Origin: Arsukibacterium perlucidum DSM 18276
Lineage (GTDB): Bacteria; Pseudomonadota; Gammaproteobacteria; Enterobacterales; Alteromonadaceae
Assembly: GCF_000382165.1 (NCBI RefSeq)
Contig: NZ_KB907701.1
Span: 186,001-250,000 of the forward strand
Direction: 5' to 3'
DNA length: 64,000 nucleotides
The position numbers were made by a program, and so were the translations under genes. Position 1 is the stretch's first letter; every line of letters starts with the position of its first letter. Below are positions 18,253-29,371 of this stretch, piece after piece. The notes beneath the pieces were generated by a model, which did no database searches, was not told where the DNA came from, and was given only the letters and a program-made list of their open reading frames with translations.

Positions 18253-19713
18253 CTACGCCATCACACAACGTTGTTTTGCCCACTGCCGCAAGCCGGCAAC
18301 CCGCTCAGCCATCACCACTGAAAGTGGCTGGGTTTCAGCCAGTTCAGCCATTAAATGATTTAAACTAAAACCGCTGCCATCTCCGTGCATCCGGTAGCTG
18401 GCACTAACCACGGCCTGCTCCAGTTCCGCGCCGGAAAAACCCTGTGCCAAAGCCACACATTGGCTCAGCTCAGCATCGCTCAGGCTTAGTTGACGTCGTG
18501 TTAAATGCAGCGCCAACAGCGCTTTAATTTGTGCATCATCTGGCAAATCGACAAAAAATATTTCATCGAAGCGGCCCTTCCGTAACAGTTCTGGTGCCAG
18601 TTCCTCAATGTTATTGGCGGTTGCCACCAAAAATACCGGTTTACTGCGCTCAGACATCCAGGTTAGCAAGGTACCGAGGATCCGCCGGGTAACCCCATTA
18701 TCGTTATCACCACCGGCCAGGCCTTTTTCAATTTCATCTATCCACAATACACAAGGCGCCATCGCATCAGCCTGAGACAGTGCCTGGCTGAGGTTCTTTT
18801 CTGTTTCACCAATATATTTATTATACAGTGCTGCCATATCCAGCCGCAGCAAAGGAATGGCCCAGGCACCCGCGATGGCTTTAGCCGCCAGACTTTTACC
18901 GGTTCCCTGCACCCCTGTTAGCAAAATGCCCTTCGGCGTATCCCGGCCATTTTGCAAAAATGCCGCTTGCCGCTTTGTCAGCCAACTTTTTAAGTTTGCC
19001 AGGCCAACCACGTCATCCAGGCTTTTAGTATCAAAAACCTGGTTCAGCGTGCCGCTACTTTGCAGTAAGTTAAATTTGGCGCGGTTAATTCTGGGAATGT
19101 CGGCACCGGTAATAGCGCCATCATCTGCTATTGCTTTGTATGCCAGGCGCTTGGCTTCGTCATAAGTCAGGCCATGTAAATTCTGAACCAGAGCGCTGAT
19201 ATCTGCTGGCGCCATTTCCACCAGCTGGCCATGTTCACGGCTGTATTTATTTGCAGCTTCACTGATCATTTGTCTTATTTGCTGCTCACCCGGTAGCGAC
19301 AGCTGAAAACGATAACTTAACCGCGCCAGCTCAGGCGGCGTCTGCAGGGCGTAACTCAGCAAAATAAGAGTATGCCCGAGACTGTCATGAGCCTGGGCAA
19401 TTTCTTTGATAAAGCGGATATGGCGTGGCTCATTTAAAAACGGATGAAAGTCACACAACACATAAATGCCGGGTATGCGGGTACCTTTAATCTGAGCCAG
19501 CAGCTGCGCGGGTTCAGTATTAAAAGCCTGCGGGCTGCTTTCCCTGTCAGTGCGCTGCAGGCCGTCGGTAATAGTCCACTGAAAAACCGGCCGCATTAAA
19601 TTCACTGCCAGGCGCTTTATTAACGCCAGCGCCCGCAGCTCTTCGTAGGTTTCAATGACAATCAGCGGGCTTTTTGCCTGCACCAACACTCTTAAATCTT
19701 CAAATTCGTACAT
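18253..19713 (-). CDS. Ycf46-like AAA+ ATPase
   Basis: 486 residues. The N-terminal domain (about 1-220) has the Ycf46-type opening LRVLVQAKSPLIVIETYEE and a VFQWTITDGLQR segment. The AAA module follows, with Walker A GVQGTGKS (267-274), Walker B CVLWIDEIEK (321-330), sensor ATANN (364-368) and arginine fingers in RKGRFDE (about 378-381). Ycf46 proteins are best known from cyanobacteria and plastids, but similar ATPases occur in heterotrophs. It is the first gene of a two-gene unit with the protein kinase, suggesting the two act together (substrate remodelling plus phosphorylation). That link is inference. Confidence 0.88.
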   Translation of the reverse strand: MYEFEDLRVLVQAKSPLIVIETYEELRALALIKRLAVNLMRPVFQWTITDGLQRTDRESSPQAFNTEPAQLLAQIKGTRIPGIYVLCDFHPFLNEPRHIRFIKEIAQAHDSLGHTLILLSYALQTPPELARLSYRFQLSLPGEQQIRQMISEAANKYSREHGQLVEMAPADISALVQNLHGLTYDEAKRLAYKAIADDGAITGADIPRINRAKFNLLQSSGTLNQVFDTKSLDDVVGLANLKSWLTKRQAAFLQNGRDTPKGILLTGVQGTGKSLAAKAIAGAWAIPLLRLDMAALYNKYIGETEKNLSQALSQADAMAPCVLWIDEIEKGLAGGDNDNGVTRRILGTLLTWMSERSKPVFLVATANNIEELAPELLRKGRFDEIFFVDLPDDAQIKALLALHLTRRQLSLSDAELSQCVALAQGFSGAELEQAVVSASYRMHGDGSGFSLNHLMAELAETQPLSVVMAERVAGLRQWAKQRCVMA

Positions 19714-19749
19714 CTTTATTCCCTGTGCCGGCAGCCGTGACGACCATAA

Positions 19750-19776
19750 AAAAACCCACTATTAGCGTGGGTTTTT
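19750..19776. terminator. Terminator after the 2-oxoacid dehydrogenase operon
   Basis: AAAAACCCAC (19750-19759) pairs with GTGGGTTTTT (19767-19776) around a 7-nt loop. It ends the E2 gene, whose stop is at 19805. Confidence 0.85.
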
Positions 19777-19804
19777 ATCAGAAACGGCTTAGCTTGCCAA
19801 CTGC

Positions 19805-21391
19805 TTAAATCATATTGACCAACATTGATGATGGCTGCTCAAGGTACTGTTTCCACAAATTAGTAAAGCGGGCAATAGTGCCACCATCGATGATCCTATG
19901 ATCGCCCGACCAGCTTATCTGCATTAATTGCCGGGCTTCCACTTCACCTTTGGCATTAAAGCGTGGCAGGTTTTGCACCTTGCCCAGCGCGACAATTGCC
20001 ACTTCCGGCTTATTGATAATGGGCGTTGCAACAGTACCACCAATAGCGCCAATGTTAGAGATGGTAATAGTACCGCCTTTTAAATCTGCCGGACTAACCC
20101 GGCCTTCCCGGGCAGATTCTGTTAAGCGGCTCAGCTCACGGGCAATATCAACAATTGACTTGCTTTGGCAACCCTTAACATTTGGTACCAGCAACCCGAC
20201 TTTAGAGTCGACTGCTACGCCAATATTATGCTCGCTGAAATAACGCAATTCCGTGCAGTCATTGTTAGGTTGACTATTTAGTACCGGAAAGTCTTTAATC
20301 GCCAGCGATAATGCTTTCATAAAAAACGGCATCATGGTCAGCTTAACGCCTTGTTTGGCGTAGCTGTCTTTCAGACTTAAACGCAAGGCAATCAGCTCAG
20401 TTAAGTCAATTTCTTCGCAATAGGTAAAGTGCGGAATAGTGGCAACAGAATCTGCCATTTGCCGCGCCATCGCCGCTTTAATGCCTTTAATCGGTTCAAC
20501 TCTGTCAGCACTGCTGGCGGCAACACCTGCAGCTGGAGCCTGGCTGAGTTTCGGCTGGTTACTGCTAGTTGTCTTGGCAGTGCCTTCGGCAAAGGCCTTT
20601 ACATCTTCTTTGTAAACCCGGCCTTTGTCACCTGAGCCCTGAACTTTTGCCAGATCGATGCTTAGCTCTCGAGCCAGCCGACGCACCGCCGGGCTGGCTA
20701 GGGCTTTGCCGCTGGTCGCTGCAGTCGTTGACGCAGACGAGTTACCAGCGAACTGTGGTTTTGGTTGCTGATCTGCTAATGCCGGCGCAGGGGCAGACGC
20801 TGCATGCCCTGTTATCTGCATCGCAAATAACGGCGAATGTACCTTGGCAATCTCGCCCTTGGCATAATAAAGTTTACTGACCACGCCGGAATATTTAGCC
20901 GGAATTTGCACCAGGGCTTTGTCGGTCATCACATCACAAACCGGCTGGTCTTCGGCAATGGTATCGCCCTCAGCTACCAACCAGTCGACAATTTCACATT
21001 CAACAATACCTTCGCCAATATCAGGCAGAATAAAGTCTTCAGTGCTGCTACCAGACGCTGGAGCAATATTGGTGTTGACTGGTGCTGGTGACGCTTGCGC
21101 ATGGTCAGCAACCGGTTTGGTTTCTGTAGCAGATGCAGCAGACGCACCGTCGGCAGCAATCTCCATTGCAAACAGCGGCGCATGCACTTTAGCAATTTCA
21201 CCTTTGGCATAATACAACTTGCTTACCACGCCATTATGCACTGCTGGAATTTGCACCAGCGCTTTATCGGTCATCACATCACAAACCGGCTGATCTTCTT
21301 TAATGGTGTCACCTTCGCTGACCAACCACTCTACGATTTCGCACTCAACGATACCTTCGCCAATATCCGGTAGTATAAAATCCTGTTTCAT
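19805..21391 (-). CDS. bkdB: Branched-chain 2-oxoacid dehydrogenase E2 (dihydrolipoyl acyltransferase)
   Basis: 528 residues. Two lipoyl domains (about 1-80 and 118-197), each with the lipoylated Lys in DVMTDKALVQIP, are joined by Ala/Pro linkers. A peripheral-subunit-binding domain (about 235-275: ASPAVRRLARELSIDLAKV) and the catalytic acyltransferase domain follow. The active-site motif DHRIIDGG is near the C-terminus. It transfers branched acyl groups from lipoyl to CoA. It is the last gene of the E1alpha-E1beta-E2 operon, and no dedicated E3 gene is present, so lipoamide dehydrogenase must come from elsewhere. The duplicated lipoyl domains share long stretches of near-identical protein sequence. 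Symbol follows Pseudomonas/Shewanella usage. Confidence 0.93.
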   Translation of the reverse strand: MKQDFILPDIGEGIVECEIVEWLVSEGDTIKEDQPVCDVMTDKALVQIPAVHNGVVSKLYYAKGEIAKVHAPLFAMEIAADGASAASATETKPVADHAQASPAPVNTNIAPASGSSTEDFILPDIGEGIVECEIVDWLVAEGDTIAEDQPVCDVMTDKALVQIPAKYSGVVSKLYYAKGEIAKVHSPLFAMQITGHAASAPAPALADQQPKPQFAGNSSASTTAATSGKALASPAVRRLARELSIDLAKVQGSGDKGRVYKEDVKAFAEGTAKTTSSNQPKLSQAPAAGVAASSADRVEPIKGIKAAMARQMADSVATIPHFTYCEEIDLTELIALRLSLKDSYAKQGVKLTMMPFFMKALSLAIKDFPVLNSQPNNDCTELRYFSEHNIGVAVDSKVGLLVPNVKGCQSKSIVDIARELSRLTESAREGRVSPADLKGGTITISNIGAIGGTVATPIINKPEVAIVALGKVQNLPRFNAKGEVEARQLMQISWSGDHRIIDGGTIARFTNLWKQYLEQPSSMLVNMI

Positions 21392-21400
21392 GCCATCCCC

Positions 21401-22378
21401 TTAGAAATTAACCGAGCGCATAATGGCTTCGTAGGTTTTAAGATGATCGGCGACATACTCTTTTTCCAGCGCCAGCGGATAAGGCGTATCGAGCCCACAC
21501 ACCCGCTCAATCGGGCTTTCCAGATGCAGAAAACACATTTTCTGAATAGTGGCAGCAATTTCACCGGCAAAGCCACCGGTTAAAGGCGCTTCATGGTTAA
21601 TGACCAAGCGGCCGGTTTTCTGAACTGACTCGGCAACGGTATCAGCATCCCAGGGTAAAATACTGCGTAAATCGATAACTTCACAAGATACGCCTTGCTC
21701 CTGAGCCATCGATACCGCTTTATCAACGATTTCCATCTGGGCGCCCCAGGCTAACACTGTCACATCTTTGCCTTGTTGCACCACTTCTGCTTTACCCAGT
21801 TCAATTTCGTAATATTCCTCGGGCACTTCACCGGTCGAAGCCCGGTACAGTTTTTTCGGTTCAAAAAAGATTACCGGATCCGGGCTGGCAATCGACGCCA
21901 GTAACAAGCCTTTTGCCTGATAGGGATCCCGCGGGATAACTACCTTTAAACCCGGGGTATGAGCAAAATACGCTTCAGGCGACTGACTATGATAGTGGCC
22001 GCCGGCGATACCGCCGCCATAAGGGCTGCGAAACACCAAACCACCGACGTTGAACTCATTACCTGAGCGATAGCGGAACTTAGCAGTTTCATTGACGATT
22101 TGATCGAACGCCGGAAAAATGTAATCAGCAAACTGAATTTCCGCTACCGGCTTCATCCCCTGGGCTGCCATACCATTAGCGAAACCGGCAATGCCTTGCT
22201 CAGTTAATGGCGTATTAAAACAGCGGGCTTTGCCATATTTTTCCTGCAGTTTACTGGTAGCCCGAAATACCCCGCCAAAATGGCCGACGTCTTCCCCAAA
22301 ACACACCACGGTGTCATCTTTAGCCATGGCTAAATCAAGCGCGTTATTAATCGCTTGCAGCATATTCATTTTTGCCAT
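21401..22378 (-). CDS. bkdA2: Branched-chain 2-oxoacid dehydrogenase E1 beta subunit
   Basis: 325 residues, the usual length of the beta chain. It has the transketolase pyrimidine-binding part ([54 protein letters not shown]) and the C-terminal transketolase domain ([13 protein letters not shown]). It forms the E1 heterotetramer with the alpha chain. The ATG shares one base with the E1alpha stop (TAATG), a sign of coupled, stoichiometric translation. Pyruvate dehydrogenase E1 beta is similar, but operon content and the nearby LiuR-like box favour the branched-chain enzyme. Confidence 0.93.
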   Translation of the reverse strand: MAKMNMLQAINNALDLAMAKDDTVVCFGEDVGHFGGVFRATSKLQEKYGKARCFNTPLTEQGIAGFANGMAAQGMKPVAEIQFADYIFPAFDQIVNETAKFRYRSGNEFNVGGLVFRSPYGGGIAGGHYHSQSPEAYFAHTPGLKVVIPRDPYQAKGLLLASIASPDPVIFFEPKKLYRASTGEVPEEYYEIELGKAEVVQQGKDVTVLAWGAQMEIVDKAVSMAQEQGVSCEVIDLRSILPWDADTVAESVQKTGRLVINHEAPLTGGFAGEIAATIQKMCFLHLESPIERVCGLDTPYPLALEKEYVADHLKTYEAIMRSVNF

Positions 22379-23562
22379 TAGTCCATTCTCCCCGACGTCA
22401 CCGGATACGCATCCGGGTATTTTCTGATATGTTGTTTTAATTCATCTAATTGTTGTTCTAATGCCGGGATCGGCTGTTGATACACATCAGAAATTAAATG
22501 TTCTATGCCTGGCTTAGCCACTTTCTCAGCCACTTTCAGGGCATCGAGGATCTCGGTACGCAGCTTTTCAATTTTCGCTTTGTCAGCGTCTTCGTCGAGC
22601 CAGCCTTGTTTAACCAGCCATAACCGAAAGCGGGATACCGGGTCGGTTTTACGCCACAATTCCTCTTCTTCTTTTGAACGATAACCACTTGGGTCATCTG
22701 AGGATGAGTGGGCGCCTAACCGGTAGGCCATTGCCTCAATTAATACCGGCTCGTTATGCTTAAGCGCATACTCGCGGGCCATTTTTGTCGCCTGATAAAC
22801 GGCAAGAATATCTGCGCCGTCTACCCGCAACGCTTTCATGCCGTAACCCACTGCCCGACAAGCAATACCATCACCAACAAATTGCTCGTTGGCCGGCGTT
22901 GAAATGGCGTAGCCATTGTTGCGACAGAAAAACAGCACTGGCGCTTTGTGCACCGCCGCCATATTCAGACCGGCATGAAAATCACCCTCTGACGCTGCGC
23001 CCTCACCGAAGTAACAAATAGTTGTGTTATTTAAACCGCGCAGTTTCTGGGCATAGGCATAACCACTGGCCTGAGGAATTTGGGTGCCAAGTGGTGATGA
23101 AATCGTCATATAGTAAATATCTTTGCTGCCATAATGCACTGGCATCTGCCGGCCTTTACCCAGGTCTTTTTCATTAGAAAACAGCTGATTCATAAACTGT
23201 TCCAGGCTAAAACCGCGGTAACGCAATGCGCCCTGCTCACGATACTGTGCCATTATCATGTCTTGCTCATCCAGCGCAGCAGCACTGCCAACAGTGGTCG
23301 CCTCTTCACCAAGACATTGCATATAGAAACTGATCCGGCCCTGGCGTTGTGCCGCCAGCATCCGCTCATCCAACACCCGGGTGAACACCATGGTGTCGTA
23401 CATTTTCAGCGCTGTTTCTTTATCAACTGTTGGTTTATCGGCACCATCATACAGGTTGCCATCGTCTTGCAAAATTCGCAGAGTAGGAATTTTTAACGCA
23501 TCACCGGCAGTAAAAGCTGCAGTATGCACCGTGGTGATGGTGGCGTTATTAGGGTTTGTCAT
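22378..23562 (-). CDS. bkdA1: Branched-chain 2-oxoacid dehydrogenase E1 alpha subunit
   Basis: About 394 residues from the ATG at 23562, chosen because AAGAGA lies at proper spacing; an in-frame start 39 bases upstream has no such site. Thiamin diphosphate binding is shown by [20 protein letters not shown] and the NN pair in [12 protein letters not shown] phosphorylation-loop-like [16 protein letters not shown] segment follows. It decarboxylates 2-oxoacids from Val, Leu and Ile. It is the first gene of the bkdA1-A2-B operon. A palindrome resembling a LiuR operator overlaps its predicted promoter. Confidence 0.93.
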   Translation of the reverse strand: MTNPNNATITTVHTAAFTAGDALKIPTLRILQDDGNLYDGADKPTVDKETALKMYDTMVFTRVLDERMLAAQRQGRISFYMQCLGEEATTVGSAAALDEQDMIMAQYREQGALRYRGFSLEQFMNQLFSNEKDLGKGRQMPVHYGSKDIYYMTISSPLGTQIPQASGYAYAQKLRGLNNTTICYFGEGAASEGDFHAGLNMAAVHKAPVLFFCRNNGYAISTPANEQFVGDGIACRAVGYGMKALRVDGADILAVYQATKMAREYALKHNEPVLIEAMAYRLGAHSSSDDPSGYRSKEEEELWRKTDPVSRFRLWLVKQGWLDEDADKAKIEKLRTEILDALKVAEKVAKPGIEHLISDVYQQPIPALEQQLDELKQHIRKYPDAYPVTSGRMD

Positions 23563-23613
23563 AGCAATCTCTTGGGTTGTGGACACGCTGTCGATTATCA
23601 TTATTTGCGGCGA

Positions 23614-23642
23614 ACTTTACCTTTACGTAAACTGCATTGCAA
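23614..23642 (-). promoter_or_regulatory. Predicted promoter of the bkd operon with LiuR-like operator
   Basis: On the minus strand TTGCAA (23642-23637), a 17-bp spacer and TAAAGT (23619-23614). The 18-mer GTTTACGTAAAGGTAAAG (23632-23615) lies in and over this promoter. It differs at only two positions from the box at 35454-35471 in the etf promoter region. It resembles the LiuR operator as I recall it from comparative genomics of branched-chain amino-acid regulons. No regulator gene is in the window. Confidence 0.55.
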
Positions 23643-23661
23643 CCGTGCCCAGGTACAAAAA

Positions 23662-23690
23662 AACCTGACCACCGGCTGAGCTGTCAGGTT
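23662..23690 (-). terminator. Terminator after astE
   Basis: AACCTGAC (23662-23669) pairs with GTCAGGTT (23683-23690). On the minus strand the stem is followed by seven T. Confidence 0.75.
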
Positions 23691-23735
23691 ATATTTACTG
23701 TCTGTCAGCCCGGCGCACGCGGGCAACACTGTCAT

Positions 23736-24782
23736 TTATATCAGATTATCAGCAACTGAGGCCGGTACTACCATTAACATGGCTCGCTGACCAATAGCGA
23801 CTTTGGCATTTGGAAAAATAAGCGCCTCACCTTCCTGCTCAACCCGGTATTCAATATCGCCATCTGTCGCCAGTAAGGTTCCGGGCGGGTAACTGGTGAA
23901 GTTTTCAATATCATCGGCAAAGTGTAGTTTGAAATCCTGAGTTTGTTTAATTATCGACCGGTAAACCTGATACATATTAAATTGCTTATCGTCGTAAGCG
24001 CCGGCTTTTACCGCTTCGTTACAAATTAACGCCCTTAAACTGCTGGCAGCTTTAGCAAAGCGCGACATATCATTCTGACCAAAGGGTTTAACCTTACCCA
24101 GCTCAATGGTAAACGAATTAGCCTGATGGGTATGTGATGCGTAGTAGCTGAAAGTAGTAGCTGGCGTTTGCATCAGTAGCACAGTATGAACATCACAGGC
24201 AGCTAAAAATGCAAACTCCGCGCGGCGCCACGGCTTACCATGTAAATATGGACAAACCGCGAATTTTTCAAAACGTGAGCCACGGATAGCGGTATGCAAG
24301 TCATACAAACTTCGGTTACGCGTAGCTGAATCGGTTACGCGTGACTGCTGATAAAACTTGCTGACATAATGCTCCAGCGCTTTGGCCCGGTGTCTTTCTG
24401 CGTTGATAAGGCCCGGCCCCTTGCTATGATATCCGGAAAAGAGTCGGTTCAGGTTTTCGCTGATCTCCCGCGCTCCGGCATTAATCGCTGGCGGGTTACC
24501 GAATAGCACCAGCAATCTGACTTGCGGCGTTAACTGCTCTGTCAGAATGTCTTGCACTATGGCAGCACATATTTCAATCGGTGCGGTTTCATTACCATGC
24601 ACACCACATGACAGCACAACATCGTCGGTAGTTGCTTGCGAGGGTTCAAAGCAAATAACACCGCTGTCCCAAACCTGCCCAGTAATACCATTGCTCAGGC
24701 TAAATTTGAATGGCGCTATGCCATCCGGGTTTTCCAGAGTAAGTTTAAGAAAATCTGCAGCAGGTATCAGTTGCTCTACCAT
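23736..24782 (-). CDS. astE: Succinylglutamate desuccinylase
   Basis: 348 residues, the usual AstE length. It hydrolyses N-succinylglutamate to succinate and glutamate, the last step of the AST arginine pathway. It is a zinc carboxypeptidase-like enzyme of the aspartoacylase family. Ligands are His62 and Glu65 in GVHGNETAP and His163 in DLHTAIRGS; the probable catalytic Glu lies in FTIELGKV. The other ast genes are not in the window, so it stands apart from the pathway operon, as in several Alteromonadales. It has its own terminator downstream. Confidence 0.9.
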   Translation of the reverse strand: MVEQLIPAADFLKLTLENPDGIAPFKFSLSNGITGQVWDSGVICFEPSQATTDDVVLSCGVHGNETAPIEICAAIVQDILTEQLTPQVRLLVLFGNPPAINAGAREISENLNRLFSGYHSKGPGLINAERHRAKALEHYVSKFYQQSRVTDSATRNRSLYDLHTAIRGSRFEKFAVCPYLHGKPWRRAEFAFLAACDVHTVLLMQTPATTFSYYASHTHQANSFTIELGKVKPFGQNDMSRFAKAASSLRALICNEAVKAGAYDDKQFNMYQVYRSIIKQTQDFKLHFADDIENFTSYPPGTLLATDGDIEYRVEQEGEALIFPNAKVAIGQRAMLMVVPASVADNLI

Positions 24783-25012
24783 AAATTACGACTCCATATA
24801 CTTGGCAAATCAAAGCGCTTTAAGTGGTGGCACTATCGTTCTGATTGCTGATATTCAATGTATTGATTGCGAGCTTTGGCTTTATCGGGTTCAGCGCCAG
24901 TCATTATAATACCAAACTCTTCGCCGTCGATCCGGCCGAAAATAGCATTACAACAGATAAACTGCTAACCAAAGCGCTTGGCTTACCGGATCAGCAGGAT
25001 AAGGCTAATAAA

Positions 25013-25034
25013 AAACCCATCCGAAGATGGGTTT
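25013..25034 (-). terminator. Terminator after glgP
   Basis: AAACCCATC (25013-25021) pairs with GATGGGTTT (25026-25034). On the transcribed strand the loop is the stable tetraloop TTCG and a run of six T follows. The 273-bp gap to astE shows nothing else I can support. Confidence 0.85.
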
Positions 25035-25055
25035 GAATCAGAATAACAGGCCGAG

Positions 25056-27542
25056 TTAGTCTGCCACCTTACAGGGCTTTAAGCGCCAGACTCTGCTGAC
25101 ATAATCCTCAATTGAGCGGTCAGAAGTAAATTTACCCACCAGCGCCGTATTAAGAATAGCTTTTTTGGCCCAGCCTGCTTTATCGCGGTACCAGCCATCA
25201 ATCAGCTGTTGCGCTTTGGCATAGGATTCAAAGTCGGCCAGCACCAGATAAGGATCGCCTCCTTGCAGTAAGCTGTGCTTAATAGAGGCAAGCTCGCCCG
25301 GTTTGCCCGGTGTGAAGTAGTCGGTCTCTAACCAGTCCAGAATAGCTTTTATTTCCGGATTATTATGGTAGTAGTCGATACTGTGATAACCCTTGGCATA
25401 CAATGCTTTTACTTCATCAACGGTTAAACCAAAGATCGCAATATTATCACTGCCCACTTCTTCGGCGATCTCAATATTGGCGCCATCAAGGGTACCGACT
25501 GTTACAGCACCGTTTAACGCCAATTTCATATTACCGGTTCCGGAAGCCTCTTTACCGGCGGTTGAAATTTGCTCAGACACATCTGCTGCCGGGATCATTT
25601 TTTCAGCCAGAGTAACCCGGTAGTTTGGCATAAACACCACTTTTATCCGGTTTTTTACCCGCTTATCATTATTTATTTTGTCAGCGATTTTATTAATGGC
25701 GTAAATAATTTCTTTTGCCAGTTTATAACCAGGTGCTGCTTTGGCGCCGAAAATAAATACCCGGGGCACCATATCGTAATCAGGGTTTTGCAGAATACGC
25801 CGGTATAACGCCAGAATATGTAATAAATTCAGGTGCTGGCGCTTATATTCATGTAAACGCTTTATCTGAATATCAAAAATCGCGGCCGGGTCGATATCAA
25901 TCCGGGTCAGCTTCTTCACTTCTTTGGCAAAATCAGCCTTGTTCTGCTGCTTAATTGCCATAAAGTTATCTTGTACCTGGGGATCATCGGCAAATTCTGC
26001 CAGTTTACTTAGTAATTTCAGATTAACCGGCCAGCCACTCCCCACTTTATCATCTAACAGTTTAGCCAAACGTGGATTACAGGCTTTTAGCCAGCGCCGT
26101 GGCGTAACACCGTTAGTGACGTTAGTAAATTTATCCGGCCACAATGCGACCATTTCCGGGAATAAGTCTGATTGCACCAGCTTAGAGTGAATTTCGGCCA
26201 CGCCATTAACTTTAAACGAGCCAACCACTGACAGATGCCCCATCCGAACCATAGGTTCATCACCCTCTTCAATGATCGATAATTTACGTTTTTTGACGTT
26301 GTCGCCCGGCCACAATACATCGACCTGCTCCACCAGAAAACGGCGGTTTATTTCGTAAATAATTTCAATGTGCCGTGGCAAGACCTTTTCAAACAAGCGA
26401 ACCGGCCATCTTTCCAGTGCCTCTGGCAGCAGGGTATGGTTAGTGTAGGCAAACACCTGCTGACACAGCGCCCAGGCATCGTCCCAGCTCATATCTGCCC
26501 GGTCTATCAGAATGCGCATCAATTCCGGAATAGCAACTGCCGGATGGGTATCGTTTAACTGAATGACCACTTGCTGTGGAAATTTACTCCAGTCATCGCC
26601 ATGCGCTCTCTTGTAGCGGCGGATAATGTCTTTTAATGAACAGGAGCAAAAGAAGTATTGCTGAATAAGACGTAGCTCTTTACCGGCATCGGTTTCATCA
26701 TTCGGGTATAACACCTTAGATATGGTTTCAGCTTCGATATTTTGCCTTGCAGCGTCAATATAGCCACCGGAATTAAACACATCCCAGTTAAAGAAATCAC
26801 TGGCGCGGCTTTCCCACAAGCGCAGAACATTTACCGAACTGCCATTGTAACCTACCACCGGAATATCCCATGGTACGCCTTTGATGATCCGGCCAGGGTG
26901 CCAGACTTTCTTCATGGTCCCCTGCAAGTCATATACTGTTTCGACGTAACCGTATACCGAAATTTCCTGCACGGATTCTGGCCGGCAAATTTCCCAGGGG
27001 TTGCCGTATTCCCGCCAGCTGTCTGGCCGCTCTATCTGGCGACCATCCTGGAAACTTTGCTTAAACAGGCCATGCTCATAATGAATACCATAACCAATAG
27101 CCGGATAATTTAATGTCGCCAGAGAATCGATAAAGCAAGCTGCCAGCCGGCCAAGGCCGCCGTTGCCAAGCGCCATATCTTCTTCCTGATCTTCCAGGTC
27201 GGCGATATTCATACCCAGCTCTGACAAGGCTTGTTTAGCCTGTTCATACAAGCCCAGATTGTGGAGGTTGTTACTGAACAAACGTCCCATCAGGTATTCA
27301 AGGCTGAAATAATGTAATGCCCGGGTATCCTGCTGATAGTGGGTGCGCTGCGTATTGCGTAAACCATCAAACACCTGCTCGTTAACAGCTGCACAGGTGG
27401 CACGCCACCATGCCTGGCTACTGGCTTTATTAACATCGGTACCCAGGCTCGAATGCAAGTGTTTGATAATATTCTGTTTAAGCTGTTCTGTAGCAGCACC
27501 GCCGGTAGCGGTTTTAGATGAGGTTGCTTTCTTCATTGCCAA
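25056..27542 (-). CDS. glgP: Glycogen/starch/alpha-glucan phosphorylase
   Basis: 828 residues, the normal length. It releases glucose-1-phosphate from alpha-1,4-glucans using phosphate. The PLP site is in [17 protein letters not shown], where the Lys binds the cofactor. Other family blocks are [45 protein letters not shown] and [13 protein letters not shown]. Phosphoglucomutase follows upstream on the same strand (pgm, 27713-29362), so the two can act in sequence, though a terminator separates them. glgP and malP products are hard to tell apart; no glg or mal operon partners are present. Confidence 0.92.
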   Translation of the reverse strand: MAMKKATSSKTATGGAATEQLKQNIIKHLHSSLGTDVNKASSQAWWRATCAAVNEQVFDGLRNTQRTHYQQDTRALHYFSLEYLMGRLFSNNLHNLGLYEQAKQALSELGMNIADLEDQEEDMALGNGGLGRLAACFIDSLATLNYPAIGYGIHYEHGLFKQSFQDGRQIERPDSWREYGNPWEICRPESVQEISVYGYVETVYDLQGTMKKVWHPGRIIKGVPWDIPVVGYNGSSVNVLRLWESRASDFFNWDVFNSGGYIDAARQNIEAETISKVLYPNDETDAGKELRLIQQYFFCSCSLKDIIRRYKRAHGDDWSKFPQQVVIQLNDTHPAVAIPELMRILIDRADMSWDDAWALCQQVFAYTNHTLLPEALERWPVRLFEKVLPRHIEIIYEINRRFLVEQVDVLWPGDNVKKRKLSIIEEGDEPMVRMGHLSVVGSFKVNGVAEIHSKLVQSDLFPEMVALWPDKFTNVTNGVTPRRWLKACNPRLAKLLDDKVGSGWPVNLKLLSKLAEFADDPQVQDNFMAIKQQNKADFAKEVKKLTRIDIDPAAIFDIQIKRLHEYKRQHLNLLHILALYRRILQNPDYDMVPRVFIFGAKAAPGYKLAKEIIYAINKIADKINNDKRVKNRIKVVFMPNYRVTLAEKMIPAADVSEQISTAGKEASGTGNMKLALNGAVTVGTLDGANIEIAEEVGSDNIAIFGLTVDEVKALYAKGYHSIDYYHNNPEIKAILDWLETDYFTPGKPGELASIKHSLLQGGDPYLVLADFESYAKAQQLIDGWYRDKAGWAKKAILNTALVGKFTSDRSIEDYVSRVWRLKPCKVAD

Positions 27543-27661
27543 TCCTGAAATTTACTGAGCTTATTAATTAAGCAAATCAACATAGCTGAGGTTGCTAATA
27601 TCATTGTTAAATGTAGAAATATTACGAAAACGATACCTCAATTTGCTTCATTTGGCAAAAT

Positions 27662-27706
27662 AAAGGCCGCCAATGTAATTAAATTACATATTAATTGCGG
27701 CCTTTT
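27662..27706 (-). terminator. Terminator after pgm
   Basis: Long hairpin. The outer stem AAAGGCCGC (27662-27670) pairs with GCGGCCTTT (27697-27705); an inner ATGTAAT/ATTACAT stem (27673-27679 with 27683-27689) extends it. Confidence 0.85.
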
Positions 27707-27712
27707 AAACTG

Positions 27713-29362
27713 TTAAATAGTGCTGAACACCTTATCAACAAAGGCTTTGGCATCTTGTTCAAGTTGTTGTAAGTGTTGCTGGTCGACAAAACTCTCCAGA
27801 TAAATTTTATAGGCGTTTTCGGTACCAGACGGCCGCGCTGCAAACCAACCATTGCGGGTTACCACCTTTACCCCGCCGATATCCGCCTGATTACCAGGTG
27901 CCTGAGTTAACACTGCCAGTATTGGGTCGCCTGCCAGTTCAGTCTGACTAACACTGGCAACATCCAGTGATTTAAGCGCTGTTTTCTGCTCAGCGGAGGC
28001 CGGCGCATCTAACCGGCGATAAAGTGGTGAGCCTAATTCCTTGGTTAACGCCTGATATTGCTTGTATGGGTCTACCCCGGTTTTAGCCAGCATTTCAGCG
28101 GCCAGCAACCCTAAAATAATGCCGTCTTTATCGGTTGACCATACTTTGCCGTTTAAGCGTAAAAAGCTGGCGCCGGCGCTCTCTTCACCACCAAAGGCCA
28201 GCGTGCCATTAAATAAACCATCGACAAACCATTTAAAGCCGACAGGCACTTCACATAGCTGACGACCGCGCGCTGCCACCACCCGATCAATCAAGGCACT
28301 GGATACCAGCGTTTTACCGATTGCCAGGCTGGCAGGCCAGTCAGGCCGGTTAGACAACAGATAATTAATGGCCACCGCCAGATAATGGTTCGGGTTCATC
28401 AGGCCGCCGCTGCGGGTAACAATGCCATGGCGGTCAAAGTCAGGGTCGTTGCCGATAGCTATATCAAATTGATCTTTTAACTGAATTAAATTGGCCATAG
28501 CACATGCTGACGAGCAATCCATCCGGATTTGACCATCTTTATCCAGCGGCATAAAAGCAAAGGCCGGATCAACTTTTTCATTAACCACAGTAATATCCAG
28601 ACCATACTTTTCGGCGATGCGTGGCCAGAATGCAATGCCAGAGCCACCAAGCGGATCAACCCCGATCCGGATCCCCGCTTTGGCAATAGCCGCCATATCA
28701 ATAACATTTTCTAAATCATCAACATAGTGCTGAATATAATCAATATGCTGACAATATCCTGACTGAATTGCCAGACTGTAAGGCATCATTTTCACGCCTT
28801 CTAAATCTTTAGCCAGTAACTCGTTAGCCCGTTGCTGGATCCAGTTAGTTACATCGGCATCAGCCGGTCCGCCGTGTGGCGGATTATACTTAATGCCGCC
28901 ATCTTCCGGCGGATTATGTGATGGCGTAATAACAATGCCATCAGCAAGTTTGCCATCAGCACCGTCATTTTGAGTAAGAATGGCGTGGGAGATTACCGGC
29001 GTTGGTGTGTAGCCTAAATCTTTTTGAATACAGACCTGAATTTTATTGGCGATCAGTACTTCCAATGCTGACGCGAAAGCAGCTTCTGATAACGCATGCG
29101 TATCTTTGCCCAGAAATAACGGCCCGTTGATACCCTGCGCCTTGCGATAATCAGCGATAGCCTGACATATTGCCAGCACATGTGGTTCATTAAATGAGCA
29201 ACTCAATGCGCTGCCCCGATGACCAGACGTACCAAAGCTGACTTTATGCTCGGGGTACTGATGAATGTCAGGTTCCAACACATAGTAGGCAGTCATTAAC
29301 CGACTGATATTCGGAATACGATCGTTTGGTACCTGCTGTCCGGCCAGGGGATGTAAAGACAT
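27713..29362 (-). CDS. pgm: Phosphoglucomutase (alpha-D-glucose phosphate-specific)
   Basis: 549 residues, the usual E. coli Pgm length. It interconverts glucose-1-phosphate and glucose-6-phosphate. The phosphoserine loop is [22 protein letters not shown], the metal loop DPDFDRHG, the sugar-binding loop [10 protein letters not shown] and the phosphate-binding segment [13 protein letters not shown]. All four active-site loops are intact. It lies nine bases after seqA on the same strand, the conserved seqA-pgm arrangement of enterics and Alteromonadales, and connects functionally to glgP downstream. Confidence 0.95.
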   Translation of the reverse strand: MSLHPLAGQQVPNDRIPNISRLMTAYYVLEPDIHQYPEHKVSFGTSGHRGSALSCSFNEPHVLAICQAIADYRKAQGINGPLFLGKDTHALSEAAFASALEVLIANKIQVCIQKDLGYTPTPVISHAILTQNDGADGKLADGIVITPSHNPPEDGGIKYNPPHGGPADADVTNWIQQRANELLAKDLEGVKMMPYSLAIQSGYCQHIDYIQHYVDDLENVIDMAAIAKAGIRIGVDPLGGSGIAFWPRIAEKYGLDITVVNEKVDPAFAFMPLDKDGQIRMDCSSACAMANLIQLKDQFDIAIGNDPDFDRHGIVTRSGGLMNPNHYLAVAINYLLSNRPDWPASLAIGKTLVSSALIDRVVAARGRQLCEVPVGFKWFVDGLFNGTLAFGGEESAGASFLRLNGKVWSTDKDGIILGLLAAEMLAKTGVDPYKQYQALTKELGSPLYRRLDAPASAEQKTALKSLDVASVSQTELAGDPILAVLTQAPGNQADIGGVKVVTRNGWFAARPSGTENAYKIYLESFVDQQHLQQLEQDAKAFVDKVFSTI

Positions 29363-29371
29363 AGACTTTCC

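Noticed and set aside
24783-25055. Small plus-strand gene between astE and glgP (open frame 24845-25036)
   Set aside because: No ribosome site, runs through the glgP terminator, no recognisable protein features.
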